DNA of 64,000 nt from Thamnidium elegans (GCA_025201345.1 JAIXMG010000012.1:124001-188000), one strand, 5' to 3'; shown: positions 1 through 13,287, counted from the first letter of the stretch. Made by a program: numbers and translations. The notes: generated from the letters alone by a model not told the origin.

Positions 1-1051
<1,051 letters not shown>

Positions 1052-1209
1052 TCAGTGTAACACGCACTATTTTAAAAAACTTTTTTTAATTCCCATATTA
1101 AACTTAATGGACTTTAAAAATTAATGAGGATCCTCCAGGACAAAAAAAAAAAAAAAAAAAACTGTTCTTTCTCTCTCTTTTCTTCCTGTTTTTTTTTTGT
1201 ATAATAAAA

Positions 1210-2832
1210 ATGATACAATTTTCAAGTAAAGTCTTTTCTTTACTGGTCGTTCTATTACCATGTTATATATTCTTACACTTATTAAAATACAATACAAGTT
1301 TTACAACTAAACTACCGTTTAACCATACTTTTGCAACTACATTCCATGCCACTTGGATTACCTCCATTCCTCAACCACAACCTAGAAGAATAAACCATGA
1401 CTCGGACGAAAAATACTTGACCTTTTTTACTCATAGTGGTTTTCAAAATCAATTAATACAAGGTTAGAAAAAAAAAACGTATTATTATATATATTTTTAA
1501 TTATTTTTTTTTTTTTTTTTTTTTTTTTTAGTCGAAAATGGTATCTTGTTAGCTTGGTATCTAAATCGGACACTCATTTTACCAAAAGCTGTATTGGGTC
1601 AAGCATTCGGTTGGAATCAATTTTCTAAACTTTATCAGCATCATACGTTACGTGATACAAGTAATGATTACTGTAAGCAGTTTAAAGATAAGAAGTCTCG
1701 AAAATTAGCTTCTTGCCCTGATCCTAAAAAATACTCACTGGCTTCATTTGACGATTTATTTGATTTATCTTGGGCTAAACAACATGTCAAAATTGAAGAA
1801 AGAGATGCAAGTGATTTTAATTGGCTACGCTATAATTATGGAATACAAAGAAATCATGTTGACCCAATTCAGCATGGATCATATGTCGACGGTGACGTTT
1901 TATATTTTAAAGGTAAAATTTTTATATATATCAACTCAAATGGAAAATCTAAACAATAAAAAAAAAAAATAGATGAGACTAGATATGATTGGCGAATTTA
2001 CGATGTACCTTCAAAATATAAGTTTCTTGGAAGATATGCTGATAGCCTAGATATTACTCAGTTACAAAACCGTACCGAAAAGTTAATTCATTTTACCAGT
2101 TTATTCGGAACAGGCAAATTTCCAATTAAAAAGCCCGAAAATATTGAATTCTTTAAATCGTTACAACAAAGCATTACTTATAAACATCCAGCTGTCTTGA
2201 AGATCACTGATTTAGTAGTTGAAGCATTAGGTGGACCTGGTAATTTCATTGGTGCTCATTTAAGGTACAAAAATTGTATGTTCTCTCTTTCTTTCTTTCT
2301 TTTTTTTTAAAAAAAAAATATATAGCCTTTATAATTTTATCATAAATTAAACTTTTATATTATTATTAGAACAGCAGATGGATTATTCATTAATGCAATA
2401 CCAGAAAATATAGAAAATATTATTCAAAAAATAGATAAACGACAAGCAAAAACAATACAACAACCGTTGCTTAGAAACATGACCATGGCCGAGTTATTAT
2501 CGAACTGTGTTGCCTTGGCAAAATCTAAACAAGCGACACTTGTATTTTTAGCGACAGACGCTATTCGACCTAGAAAGAATGCATTATTTAAAAACCTGTG
2601 GTTACATTCACCTTGTACGTTTACACTAAATGAGATATTATCAGATAAAAACCCTTTATGGAGTCACATGGATCAGTATCGTAATGTACAGACTGGTGAA
2701 AGCATGCGTAAATTTTTAATACCTCTTGTGGATGCATCTGTTGCAAGTAAAGGAGAATCATTTATTGGAACAAATGGATCAACATTTTCAGGATATATAC
2801 GTAGATTACACCACACATCAATTAGAAAATAG
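1210..2832 (+). CDS. GDP-fucose O-fucosyltransferase-like type II membrane protein
   Basis: Predicted 462-residue secretory-pathway glycosyltransferase-like protein. Exons 1210-1462, 1532-1912, 1973-2264 and 2370-2832 join in frame. An N-terminal hydrophobic segment (about residues 8-25) after a short tail looks like a signal anchor. The lumenal part has features of the O-fucosyltransferase fold: the opening THSGFQNQLIQVENG, where substrates of this fold bind near a G-x-x-N/G-x-x motif; LILPKAVLG; an HLR motif (GAHLRTADG) in the position of the conserved nucleotide-sugar-binding Arg; and the C-terminal block SFIGTNGSTFSGYI, which is diagnostic of the family. The acceptor substrate cannot be told from sequence. 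The gene ends 137 bp from the convergent neighbour. Fungal members are mostly uncharacterised, so the enzymatic activity is inferred. Confidence 0.78.
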
Positions 2833-2969
2833 TAGTAAATATATAGAGTAGGCTGGTACTACTTTTTTTTTTTTTTTAATTGTGTAGATAGATTAGATAT
2901 AATAAACAACCCTTTTTTTTTTTTTTTTTTTGGTATATATTTATTTTATTTGAAAGTACATCTAATAAT

Positions 2970-4689
2970 TCAAGGAGTTTTTCCTTTTTGATACATGGCT
3001 AAAGGTATATCATCTTCATCTTGACGTTCATTTTGTTTAGATGAAAATGATAGCCAATGATGATTTTTTTGAAAAAGTGAATATTTTCCCTTCTTTTTCT
3101 TTTTATCATTATACAAGTCTGGTATAGATTCATCTTCAATATCAGATAAATCATCATCAGAAAAGCCTTCATCTTCTTCTTCTTCATCCGAACTAGAATT
3201 ACTTGTTCTTAAATGAGTATTTTTATAACGCTGTTTGTTATTTAATGTATCCATTGCATTACTGTGATGTAGATCAGGACCAATTTGATGATTTCTTATC
3301 CGTTTATTTCCACCAGCATTTCTTTTTTTATTAGTTGTTCTTCTATGTTGAATTTGAATACGACACGATTTTTTAGTCATGGTATGATCGATTTGCATAT
3401 CAGATGGTATAAGATCATTTTCATTATTGTTATTGTTATTATGATTTTGTTGACTGATAATAGAAAGATACCAAAACATTAAATTTGATATGGTCACTTG
3501 GTCACGAAGAGGTCGTCTTGGATTGGTTAGTTTCATATGAGAAAGTCGATAGATGGCCCTTTCTGTATGTATAGGTAGTCTTGTATAATTAAAATTACTT
3601 TTTAATTGAAATTCTGGCTTTTTTGTTGTTGTTTCGTTACTTGAATTTATTAATACGGATTTACTGGTTGTCTTTAGTAGAGGCTTTTTAGGTAAACTTC
3701 TAGAAAATAAGGATGTTATATTAAACTTTTCTGGTTTTGGTTCCTTCTTTCTTGTATTCGATTGAAACATTTTACGAGGTGACCAAGAAGAAGCCTTTTT
3801 CTTTTTTGTTGTCATTACTATAGCAGGAGTTAAAGTAGGGGAAGGAGGAGTTAAAGAAGTAAAAGATGTACTTTCAATAATAGGAGAACTTGTTTCCATT
3901 ATTTTTAAATCTTCTGGTTCTAGAGTCGTTGTACGTAAATCAATAGCTGAATCTTTAGGTGTTATTTGTTCCATATTATAAATGGTATTTTTGCTTTTAT
4001 CCTTTTCTTTTTGTTGTTGCTCTTCTTTTACCCCCAAATCGCCCCTATTATCTTGAGGAGCTGTAATATCTTTTTTATTTATTTTAAAATTAGATATATA
4101 TATTTGTAAAAATGTATCCTTGTTGGTGTTACCTTCAATCAAAATATTATCTTTTTTAGGTTCTTCTTTTGTACCTCTTTCTAATGTAGCTAAAGTCGCT
4201 TCTCTATCACTTTTAATTGCTTCGGCTTCATCTTGCGCAGTATAAGATGCTGATAAAACAGATTTTCGTCGCTTGACAATAGATCGTTTTCTATTAGCAA
4301 AACTGTGTGTTACCTCGGTCGAATTATTATTTTCGCATTGATTTGTTACAGTTGGTGTTGATGTATTATTACCTGTCGTAACTGTTGCTGTATTAATCGT
4401 ATTAGGTGTATTAGATGCATTGGTTGTAGTAGAAAGCCTAAATATATTTATATACTTGTTATCAAACGATTTTTTTTTCTTTTGGCATATCTCTCTTTTA
4501 CCAAAACAATTGATCGGTGGCATTTTTATTATTAAATTTTTGGTTGGTATCAGCGTCTAATAGGCTAAGTGGGATCTCTAATATTCTGGAAAGGCCATTA
4601 GAGCTCAATGTTGTCATTGCAGCAGTAGGCTCTTCTTGTTTATTATTATTCGGTAAATGCTCTATTGGGTAAATGAAGAAAGTAGACAT
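2970..4689 (-). CDS. Basic, low-complexity protein with a possible Zds C-terminal motif
   Basis: Two exons (4502-4689 and 2970-4437) give 551 residues; a 63-nt intron opens with GTAAAAGAG. The start at 4689 was chosen because the longer open frame upstream is a hydrophobic translation of poly-purine DNA on the other strand. Most of the protein is low-complexity and charged (Lys, Ser, Thr, Asn). The conserved-looking part is a block around ERAIYRLSHMKLTNPRRP followed by SNLMFWYLS. This resembles the C-terminal domain of fungal Zds1/Zds2 proteins, which act with PP2A-Cdc55 in mitotic exit and polarity. That similarity is from memory of the family and not from a search. After it come an Asn run, a basic stretch and an acidic Ser/Asp/Glu stretch. 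If the Zds call is wrong it is an unknown fungal protein. Confidence 0.6.
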
Positions 4690-5238
4690 TGAAGAACGTA
4701 TATGTATATATATAAATGAAAGAAAAAGAAAAGATAATAAAAAAGAGAAAGAGAGGAAAAAGAAGACAGGGAAGAAACTAAATATACAAATGAAAGACAG
4801 TCTGCATAAAAATAGGCTTATACAGAACACGCATATAACTTGATTATACTCACAGAATGTAAATAAGTTTTATATAGGAGGATACAAGACCTGGGTGACA
4901 CAAAATTGTAAATCATTCTCAATGTCCCTCTTCCCCTTTACTTTTTTTTCATCCTTCAATTCTTTTTTTAAAAAACTGACCATAAATAGAAAATGGTGCA
5001 TTGTGTGCATTTCCACTAATAAAAAAATTCCTATTTTACTGACGCAGAGTAAACAATTAAAGAATGTTTTTTCTTGCATTTTTCTTACCACATATATATT
5101 ACATCCAAAAAAATGACAACAGTCAAGTATTTTATACTTATCAAGAATTTACCTAAAATTCAAACTAATCGTCATAACTATTCGTTACGAATAGACCACA
5201 AATTTACTCTCTAGCGTAAATACTTGCTACAGGAAACT
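4690..5238. other. Gene-free stretch upstream of the Zds-like gene
   Basis: Contains the purine-rich leader (read on the minus strand) of the Zds-like gene and its presumed promoter. Short open frames here are low-complexity and show no family motif. Confidence 0.5.
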
Positions 5239-5695
5239 TTACTCATTCGACTCAATATGTAACTCATTCCGTATTTGTGTGATACAATAAGCCTGGTCTT
5301 GTGTTCTAAACATTTGAACCATCATCATTCTCTCAAAACGTAATTTTTTTTTCCGTGTTTGAACCTCTATGTTATCATCATAAATGGTACCTGAAAAAAT
5401 CAATACATCATCCTAATATTAGTAGAAGAATGTTATTAGAATTAAAAGTGTAATCAACTATCTCTTCGCAACTTATTTGTAGTTTAACCATTGTAAGAAA
5501 GTTAGCCTTTTTACGCTTGTTCCGGATTTGCCCAAGCGACATGAAAAGGGCGAATTAAACTACCCCGCTTCAAGACTAAATATCTTCCTCCTCTCTCTTT
5601 TTTACCTGTATTTTTTCAGTTATCCTTGATGCATTTCTCATTGTTCTGACAGAATTACCTTCGGATAGTTCGATAAATTTGACCTGAGACAACAT
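5239..5695 (-). CDS. Small two-exon protein of unknown function
   Basis: Found by reading the minus strand. Exon 1 at 5606-5695 begins MLSQVKFIELSEG and ends with ATACAG before a GTAAAA donor. Exon 2 at 5239-5412 follows a TACTAATATTAG branch/acceptor and ends at TAA. The joined frame gives 87 residues: an N-terminal part rich in Arg and Thr, then a hydrophobic strand (VLIFSGTIY) and a long basic helix (TRKKKLRFERMMMVQMF). The 193-nt intron is long for this window and itself carries another open frame (5423-5520 region, starting MSLGQIRNKRKK) that could be an alternative first exon splicing to the same exon 2. Upstream (about 5740-5845) a further protein-like frame is interrupted by TGA. It may therefore be a larger or partly decayed gene. 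I do not recognise the family. Confidence 0.45.
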
Positions 5696-7728
5696 ACCCT
5701 TTAATCAAACAGAAAAAAAAAATTCTAATTCGTTATATTTTCTATTTCCAGACCCTCTTCTATTTTATATCGAGCCACTACTCAGGGTTTAGCAAGACGC
5801 TTTGGAAAACTATTGTGTAGGTTCTTTATCAGTGCCCTCATTTTTGTATAAATAAGAAATGAATAATGAACTGGGGGTAACAGAGATCCATATATTACTA
5901 ATGAATATATTTGCTTTTTGTTTAATATAATGTTATATTCAATATACGTGTCCGATCTATCTAAAGCTTAAAGCAGTAGTTTTGAAGAAGGGGTTCGACA
6001 AAAAGCGGGAGCGAGTTTAATAGGAGCTCGGTTCCTTTTAATTATTAAATGTAATTAAATATCGCTTCGGATGTGGCGTCTGTTGCAAAGTATAAAAATG
6101 CGATTATTATAAATGGTGCTTAGCATAACTGCTATGAGTTTTTCTTTTCTTTTTTTTTTTTTTTGTGGTTTTTTTCTTTCTTTTTTTTTACTCTTAGTAT
6201 ATCTGAGAAATTCTCATCAGTTGTATAATACCCTGTTTTTTTTGTAACATGGCGTAATATGTTACCAACTTATCCTATTTATTCCATCTCTTTTTTTTTT
6301 CTTAGAAATGAATAAGTCAAACTTTCCTTATCCCTTTTAACGATAAATGCATAAATAAGCAAGTATATTTTATATTATATGTTTACATCTTTCAAAATAA
6401 ACCTAGCTATAGCTTATGTATTTTCTTTATTATTCCGCTATTTTTTTGGCATGCACTTTTTTTAATCGACCGTATAATTTGATCGTGTATCAAGGTTTTC
6501 CCCCCAAAAAAAAAAGGAATACCAGTTGCTTCTTAAAAACGATAGTAACATTGAAAGGTAAAGTTGTATACGCTTGCTAATAATCATTCAAAAAGGAACA
6601 ATCATGGTCGAAGTAACGTTAAAGCATGTTGACCATTTTGTTCAAGTTATTTTGTTTGATGAAACTTTAATGAATACCATAATTCAATTAGAGCCTCGTA
6701 TCACAGGATTGTACATATAATGGCTCGGTATTGGATACCCTCTGGTTTGAATCCAGTAATCAAATAACCCTATATACGCCCATATAGTTAGTTGTGTACA
6801 TATAGATTGCATAGCATCATCCACTTTTTTTTTTTTTTTTTTTTTTTTTGATGGAGTGGAAAAGTCGAGGAGGCTGCTGTTGATCAATGGTCTTAAGATA
6901 ATGCGCCGATCGTTCACCCTTCATGTCACACCTGCTTTTTGACTTCTATCAAGGAGCTTCTATTGTACACATGTATTTTTGGCAACAACAACAAAAAAAA
7001 AAGTAGGAGCTTACTAGTTTAAATTGAAGTAAGCCTATTCCTTTCTAATCCAATTTTGTTGTAATGAATTGCCACGATACCTGCTTTCCTCCCCCTACAC
7101 CTTTTTTCTATTGTGAAGAATTAAACTGTTTTTTATTGGTTTAGTCTCTTCTTTATATACATATATATATGAAAAGGGGCCCTTTTCTCTCTCTATTTCT
7201 ATCTCTCTAGTGTGTGTGTGTGTGTGTGTGTTTGTAGATGTGTAGGATTATGTAATGCGAAAATTGATCTATAAGTATTTAAATATGCATAGGTATCAAG
7301 TCTAAAGTCGCGTCTATTGATTTTATAGCTTAAATGTGGATAAATGAAAATAGAATTACGAGTTTTTTATATATATGTACACTGCATAATGTATTTAATG
7401 ATGCAATAAAAGAAGTTCGTTGCGTGTTCTTTTTATGAAAGGTTCTTTATTATACAATATTTTTCGTAGTAAAGCTAGTTTTTTTGTGATAACCTTTGCT
7501 TCTAGCATTAATTAACTCAAATCGACTCAATTTTGCTCAATATAGTGATTACATTGGCTTTATAAGGTTCTCTTTTTCTCTATTGTACTTACCTTGTTTT
7601 TTATGCGGCTACGGACTCTGGTATCGATAAACCCATAGATACGATTATCTCCGTTCTGTACCACTGGTATACATACATTAATATAGACTGAGGCAAGATA
7701 TATAGTAAATTTATTTTTATGATAATAA
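5696..7728. other. 2-kb intergenic region, no convincing gene
   Basis: AT-rich with homopolymer runs and a (TG)n microsatellite at 7211-7230. A 38-codon open frame at 6604-6720 (starting MVEVTLKHVDH) has reasonable composition but no family signal. An open frame on the minus strand at 7560-7763 overlaps the last exon of the dehydrogenase in another frame and is treated as a shadow. Confidence 0.5.
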
Positions 7729-8838
7729 TTAAAGCTTGGGACTATTTGTGCTGGCAATTTCAATAACTAATTTACCAAATTGCTCACCATTACTATTACA
7801 TGTAGAAAACAAAATATATTAGTAAAAATGGACTGATTTTTTATACCCTTCATATCAAGTTACCTCATCATTGAAATAGCTTGGTCAATAGAAGTACTAT
7901 TTAAACCATTCCATACATGTGATACGACAGGTTTAATTTTCTTTTCATCTACTAATTTAACCATATCCCTAAATTCTTTTCTAGATCCCATTGTTGAGCC
8001 TCTAAGCTCAATATTCTTAATCACGTGAGACATAGTATATCCTACACCTTTTACATTTGCAGTTTGACCATAATTAGAAATAATTCCGCCATTTTTCATA
8101 AGCTTAGGATAAACACTATATAAAGGTCCTCCTGCACCATCAATGACAGCGGATAAAAGGTTATCACCTAATAATTTCTTTAAATCGGCAACACAAGTTT
8201 CTAATTTATTTATGTCAATTTCGTTCTTGTATATTTCTTCTTTTTTAAAAATTAAAGTACCTGATTTGTAGTTTACACCACCTTTCGCACCTAATTGAAT
8301 AGCCTTTTGAATTTTTTCGGGACTTGAAGAAGTTACGTAAACATGAGCACCGACAGAAACTGCAAATTGAAGAGCAAATAAAGCAACACCGCCGCCAATA
8401 CCAGTGACAAGAACGTGATCACCTTCTCTTACAAGAGCTTTTGTAAAGACAGCTCTGATAATACGTATTAATAAAAAATAAAAATAAAAATAAAATAAAG
8501 CATTTATACCTGTAAGCAGTTAAACCAGCTAAAGGTAAAGCAGCAGCTTCAGCAGAAGTAAGATGTTGAGGACAAGCAACTAACTCCTCTTGATTTACTA
8601 CAACGGGCTCCTCAGTTAAAGTACCAAAACAAGGTAATAAACCTAAAATCAAATAGTTTCCATCTTCGGGACCTCTTTCATCAGAGACCCAACCCATACC
8701 AGGGTTAATCAAGACCCGTTGTCCAACAGGTAATTGAGACGTACCGTTCTTTGTAATGATGCCAACTGCATCAGATCCCAATACAGAACCAGGTATAATA
8801 GCAGAATACATACCTTTAAGAATCCATACATCACTACC

Positions 8839-8877
<39 letters not shown>

Positions 8878-9061
8878 ATTATTGCAGAAAATAAAATTAA
8901 TGCACAATAGATATATTATACCGATGATTTAAGGCAGCAGCTTGAATTTCTACAACTGCTTGGTTTGACTCTGGTCTATCCATATTTTGGTTCTTTAATT
9001 CCAATCCATATTTAAACTTTGTTTCGGTTGTAGCATTTGTTGAAAGTGTAACAGAAACCAT
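7729..9061 (-). CDS. Zinc-type alcohol dehydrogenase-like / quinone oxidoreductase (MDR family)
   Basis: Four exons (8922-9061, 8510-8833, 7864-8454, 7729-7792) give 372 residues, normal for medium-chain dehydrogenase/reductases. The GroES-like N-terminal domain shows RDVWILKGMY, PGSVLGSDAVG and a GQRVLINPG turn. The Rossmann domain has a GIGGGVA nucleotide-binding loop after DHVLV, then the typical segments GAHVYVTSSS and GAKGGVNYK, and AVIDGAGG. The structural-zinc cysteine lobe is absent, so this is the quinone oxidoreductase-like branch and not classical ADH. It probably acts in the cytosol with NAD(P)H on a carbonyl or quinone substrate; the substrate is unknown. Intron 1 contains an uninterrupted run of 35 A on the plus strand (8840-8874). 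The first Met begins MVSVTLSTNATTETK, with no targeting signal. Confidence 0.85.
8840..8874. repeat. Poly-A run (35 nt) inside intron 1 of the MDR gene
   Basis: Uninterrupted A on the plus strand, i.e. a poly-T polypyrimidine tract before the AG acceptor of the minus-strand gene. Similar runs occur at 45238-45274 (A) and 60859-60898 (T). Confidence 0.95.
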
Positions 9062-9452
9062 TTTTGATTTTATTTTAAAGAAAACAAAAAAATCTACGAA
9101 ATAGAAAAAGTGAAGGGGTGGTATTTATAGGCATAAAAAGTTTAGTCAGCAAAAGCTGTCCTATTTTTTATTTTTTTTCGCACACTATTAATTGACTGTG
9201 TTTTAATAATGACCATTCACAAAGATTAGCCTGAACCCTTCATGAGTAAATATGTTGTCTGAAATGCATAGATTCGTGTCATAGAATACTCCTACAAAGT
9301 ATTAACATATAAATGGTCCCTTTTAAATAACTAAAATATGACTTTGACAATGATGTATATTACTGCGATTCAAATAAGGGTAGTTCGTCTTGCATGATTT
9401 TACCAAGTTATCTATACACGTACAAACACTACGAAGAAACGTGTTTTTTTTC

Positions 9453-10373
9453 GGGTAACCACCTGTCGAATGCGTATGTACTCGGAATCTACTCTTATAC
9501 GGTATTTTCTCTTTCAAACTATAACTAATACACTACGAAAAAAAAATCAGTGATTTTAAGTTACCTAAAAACCACCCATAAGGAACACCTAAAGAAAGAA
9601 AGCATAAGCTAATAGTGCATTTAGCTTTTATGACATTAATTGCCAAGTTCAATCCCTAAAAGTAATTGCTGTCGTTTTTTTTTTAAAAAAAAAAAGATTG
9701 AGAAACTAAACATGAGTTATTAGTTATAGTTCGAAAGACATTGCAGTATAAGAATTAAGTTTAACCAGAAAAAAAAAAAAAGGTTAATCCTTGGTACACC
9801 ACAAGTGAAATTCCTGCATTCGATTATATGAATTCATCGTTAAAAAAAAGGAAGGGGTTTATTTAACTATCATACTATATTTACTTTCTCACGTACTCTT
9901 ACGTAATTAAAAAGAAACCTGTTATTTGTTGGTGGTGTATCAAGAATTAACCATATTTAATCATCATAATATTTATATTGCAATTTACTTTCTCATGTAC
10001 TCATACGAAAAAAAAATGTCATTAATTGGCAAAAAAAACTACCTTAAACGCCAAAGTCAAGTATTGACCGTCTTTCAAAGCGCATGACCATTTGACTTTT
10101 TTTTCTTTTTTTTAAAAAAAAAAAGGTATAAATAAAGCTCCAGAAACTTTGGTTTTTACTTTCTTCTTTCTTCTTCCTCTTTAATATTTCTCAGGTAACT
10201 GAAAAAAGATTAACATGAAGGACTAACAGTAGAGCCCGGCACATGCTAGTAATCTGGGCAACATAGTTGTCGGGGTGAAAGTGTGGGGTTTTTTTTTAAA
10301 ACTTTTTTTTCCGCAACATGGGCGAAATAAAAAAAACGAGGGTACATAGATACAAACCTCCTCGTGGTTACCC
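9453..10373. mobile_element. Candidate MITE-like element with imperfect terminal inverted repeats
   Basis: The left end reads GGGTAACCAC and the right end reads GTGGTTACCC, its perfect 10-bp reverse complement. Similarity continues inward after a gap: GTATGTAC on the left, and TATGTACC on the right when reversed. I see no target-site duplication and no transposase, so this is a weak call. A chance inverted repeat is the alternative. Confidence 0.22.
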
Positions 10374-10497
10374 TTGTCCACTTTCTTATGCAAGAAAGGC
10401 CAATGTGTATCTAATATTTTTTATACTTAATAAAAATGAAAAAAAATTGAAAAAAATGAAAAAAATGCTGTTTTGGAAGCAGAGTGTAGAGTGTATG

Positions 10498-10730
10498 CTC
10501 AATCGAAATGAGAATGTTAACTCTCTTCTTCTTTTTAAAAAGATACAAATCAGAATGATAATGAGTAACTAATATATAACTACTCAATTGAATACGAGAA
10601 TTTTAACTCTTTTTCTTTTTTTTTAAAAAAAAATATAAAGCAAAATGAGAATAAGCTGTCACTGCATAACCTCTTTGATAGAATATGAGAGTTTTAAGTC
10701 TCTTTTTTTCTTTTTTCGACGCGTTATTTA
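10498..10730. repeat. Three imperfect tandem copies of an 80-90-bp unit
   Basis: Copies begin near 10500, 10585 and 10675. Each has a core of the form GAATnnGAGAnTTTTAACTC, then a T-rich run that switches to A, then TATAAAnCAnAATGA in the first two. The spacing is about 85-90 bp and copies have diverged by substitutions and homopolymer length. No coding function is apparent. Confidence 0.6.
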
Positions 10731-11083
10731 ATCATTCTTATTTAATCATTCTTTAATATAAGACAAGTATTCAAGTTTTATTATTATTATTTAAGGAGGA
10801 GGGAAGACAAATGATACTAAACACTTTTTTTTTTTTTTAAAAAAAAAAAAGAAAAAAAGAAAGATAGTTCATGCACCGTCAAATTTAAGCCTATACTCAT
10901 CTACAATATCACCTGGAAAACGACTATAATTATAAAGGGTTACAAGGTTCTACGTTGGAATGTTTTTTTTTGTTTTTTTTTTCTTCATTAGCAAAAAAAA
11001 AAAGAGAAGATCAGTCTGTTTTTTTTGTTTTTTTGTTTTTTTTTTTTGTTGTGTTTTTTTTTTATTTTGTTACATAAATAATG

Positions 11084-12669
11084 TTAATCTTCGGATCTTG
11101 GTGGTGGAGGTGGAGGAGGAGCAGGACTGCTTGAGGCTGGAGGGGGTGGAGGTGGAATAGAGCCACTAGAAGCCGGAGGAGGAGGTGGAATAGGACTGCT
11201 AGAAGCTGGAGGAGGTGGAGAAGTAGCAGCAGGAGCAATAGCGTTAGGGTCAACAGGAGGATACCCATAATAACTGTAATAAGCATTAGCATCATATTGT
11301 GTATACTGTCCTGATTGCGGTTGTTGAGCATAGTAGTTATAATAGCTACTATAATCATAGCCTGGGGCAACAGCAGTAGCAGTAGCAGTAGGATCTACTT
11401 CAGGTGATGCGGATACGGATGGAGGTGGTGGAGTTGGGCTATATCCAGTATAACCAGCATTATACTACATATTATTTTAGTTTATATACATATTTAAAAT
11501 TTCAACAAGTGTCAACTTACCCCACTATTATAACCACCACGTCCAGCTGTATTGGAGTAGCCACCACGAGAGTAGCCGTATTGATGTGCTGGAGGCCCTC
11601 TTTCAGCCTCTGCTTTTACAGTATCAAGTAAATCTTGAGTCAACTTTACACCAGCTTCTAATCCTTCTTCTCTAGCACAACTATAAAAAAAAAAGTAAAT
11701 AAAAAAGGTACCAATATATAAATAAATAGATAAAACTTACGAGATATGAACGTGTAAAGGTTCCTCTGACTCAACACCAGTACTTGATTCATAAAAACCA
11801 GAACCTTTTCCTTTTAATTGAACCCTACAACCAGTTTCTTGTTGAATATGTTTTACAAATGCACCATTGGGACCTACAATTTTTGCACGAAGGTTAAAGT
11901 GAGGTGTAACACCAATATCTACAGGTAATCTCTTTTCATGAAACTTTCTTTCCGGTCTTTTATTCATATCTGGTCTTTCCTCTCTAGGGGGGTAGCCGCT
12001 ACCAGGTAAAGGTACCTGTGCAGTTTCAATTAATTCCTCGATCTTTGCAATTGCTTTATCCAAAGATTGTTTACTGGAAGCTGTAATATGTAAATAAAGT
12101 GGAGGTTCCTTATCAGAAGCTAATTGGACATCAGGATAATATTTTCCTCGAGTAATCACATCTATAGTTTGTATAAGTAACCAAATTCTACTTTTACTAA
12201 TATATATATATATTCATACCTGCTCCAGTTTCTTGTTGAATTTGAGTTTGTGTGGCACCTCTTGTCAACATGTATCTATTTTTTAAATCGTTGATAGGAA
12301 TATCTTTGACAAATTCTCCTTCGTTCTTTGATGGAGTATCAGAAGGTGCATGACCTTCTTCATGTAACGGAATACCCTTTTGTGCCAACATTGCGTTAAT
12401 TCTAGCTGCTGCTTCGCCTAAAAAAGAAAAGAAACCAAGTTTTAATATACATACAAGACACTTTATAGAAATAGTACTTACTCACAGCTTTGCTAGGGTC
12501 AACATCGACTTTGGTGACTTTGGTAACAGGTGCTCCTTCCGTATTATCATCTTGGTCCCACTTTCTTTTCCTAAAAGGTTACCATAATACAAGATTAGTT
12601 CTTCTTTAATGTATCAATAGTTACCTTGTCTGCTTTTTTTTTTTTTTTTTACTTTATAGTTTCTGACAT
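11084..12669 (-). CDS. KHDC4: KH-domain RNA-binding protein, KHDC4/BLOM7 family
   Basis: Six exons (12653-12669, 12482-12570, 12220-12417, 11741-12161, 11521-11680, 11084-11464) give 421 residues. The first exon is only 17 nt and joins in phase to KKRKWDQDD, a nuclear-localisation-like start. After an EAAARINAML helix comes the first KH-like domain with INDLKNRYMLTRGATQ and a GAD-VITRGKYY segment. The second is a KH domain with a classical GPNGAFVKHIQQETG loop and VQLKGKGSGF. The C-terminal tail is rich in Gly/Tyr then Pro, with three tandem PPPPPASS-type repeats that could bind WW or SH3 domains. Metazoan KHDC4 associates with splicing factors and influences 5' splice-site choice; a role in nuclear mRNA splicing is inferred here. 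Confidence 0.87.
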
Positions 12670-13287
12670 CGTTTAATTTTATTCTTTAAAATGAATACAA
12701 CTACGTAAAAAAAAAGCTGTTTTTTATGAAAAAATCCTTATTTAAATGGACTGCTTTTCTCCGCTATTCCTGTAACGAATTTTAATAAACTGCAAAAAAA
12801 TGAAATTATCGAGGAACTAATCAGGAACCAATATTGATATTATTCACTTCATCCTAGGCCCATGGTATAATCATATTAGAAAACTATGAAGTCTTATTTC
12901 TATGAACGTACTGCTAAAATGTAAGTGAATATAAGTAAACTATGTTAATATATTACTCATGTTTTAGCTGCATACTCTTTTCTTTTTCTTTTTTGCAGTA
13001 GGATTATATAGAAATTTGGAATGTACTGCTATCGATAATCAATCAAAAATCAATTGCTACACATCACTGTATTTATACATATATATATATATATATATTT
13101 GGCATGGTGAAATACCTCTTTAATTTAAAAATAAAGGCACAGTAACTAGTCTATATATACTTGAATCAGAATATAGAGATCAAGAGTGATTTATCATACG
13201 ATATCGGATAAATCTGACCAAAAACATATAAAAAGGCAAAGAAAAAAAAAACTTTTCTCAAAAATCAAAGTGTAAAAAAAAAAAAAA
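12670..13287. other. Intergenic region, divergent promoter area
   Basis: Between the KHDC4-like gene and the decayed gene at 13288. An AT dinucleotide run lies at about 13078-13098, and a TATAAAAAGG box sits about 60 bp before the ATG at 13288. No gene seen. Confidence 0.5.

Larger units (their letters stand above)
9062..11083. other. 2-kb intergenic region with repeats
   Basis: No convincing gene. It holds the dehydrogenase promoter, a direct repeat (TTTACTTTCTCACGTACTC near 9890 and a close copy near 9985), a weak TIR pair (9453 and 10373), imperfect 80-90-bp repeats (10498-10730), and a locally GC-richer patch with a GCCC/GGGC stem at about 10232-10257. Open frames at 10318 and 10960 are low-complexity or inside repeats. 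Confidence 0.5.

Noticed and set aside
4690..4830. Hydrophobic N-terminal extension of the Zds-like gene
   Set aside because: The Phe/Leu-rich run is the translation of a poly-purine/pyrimidine leader; the start at 4689 gives a normal N-terminus.
6684..6800. tRNA-like sequence with a TTTGAATCC loop
   Set aside because: No acceptor, D or anticodon stems could be paired around it.
11062..11370. Leu-rich open frame on the minus strand
   Set aside because: Out-of-frame reading of the proline-rich last exon of the KHDC4-like gene.
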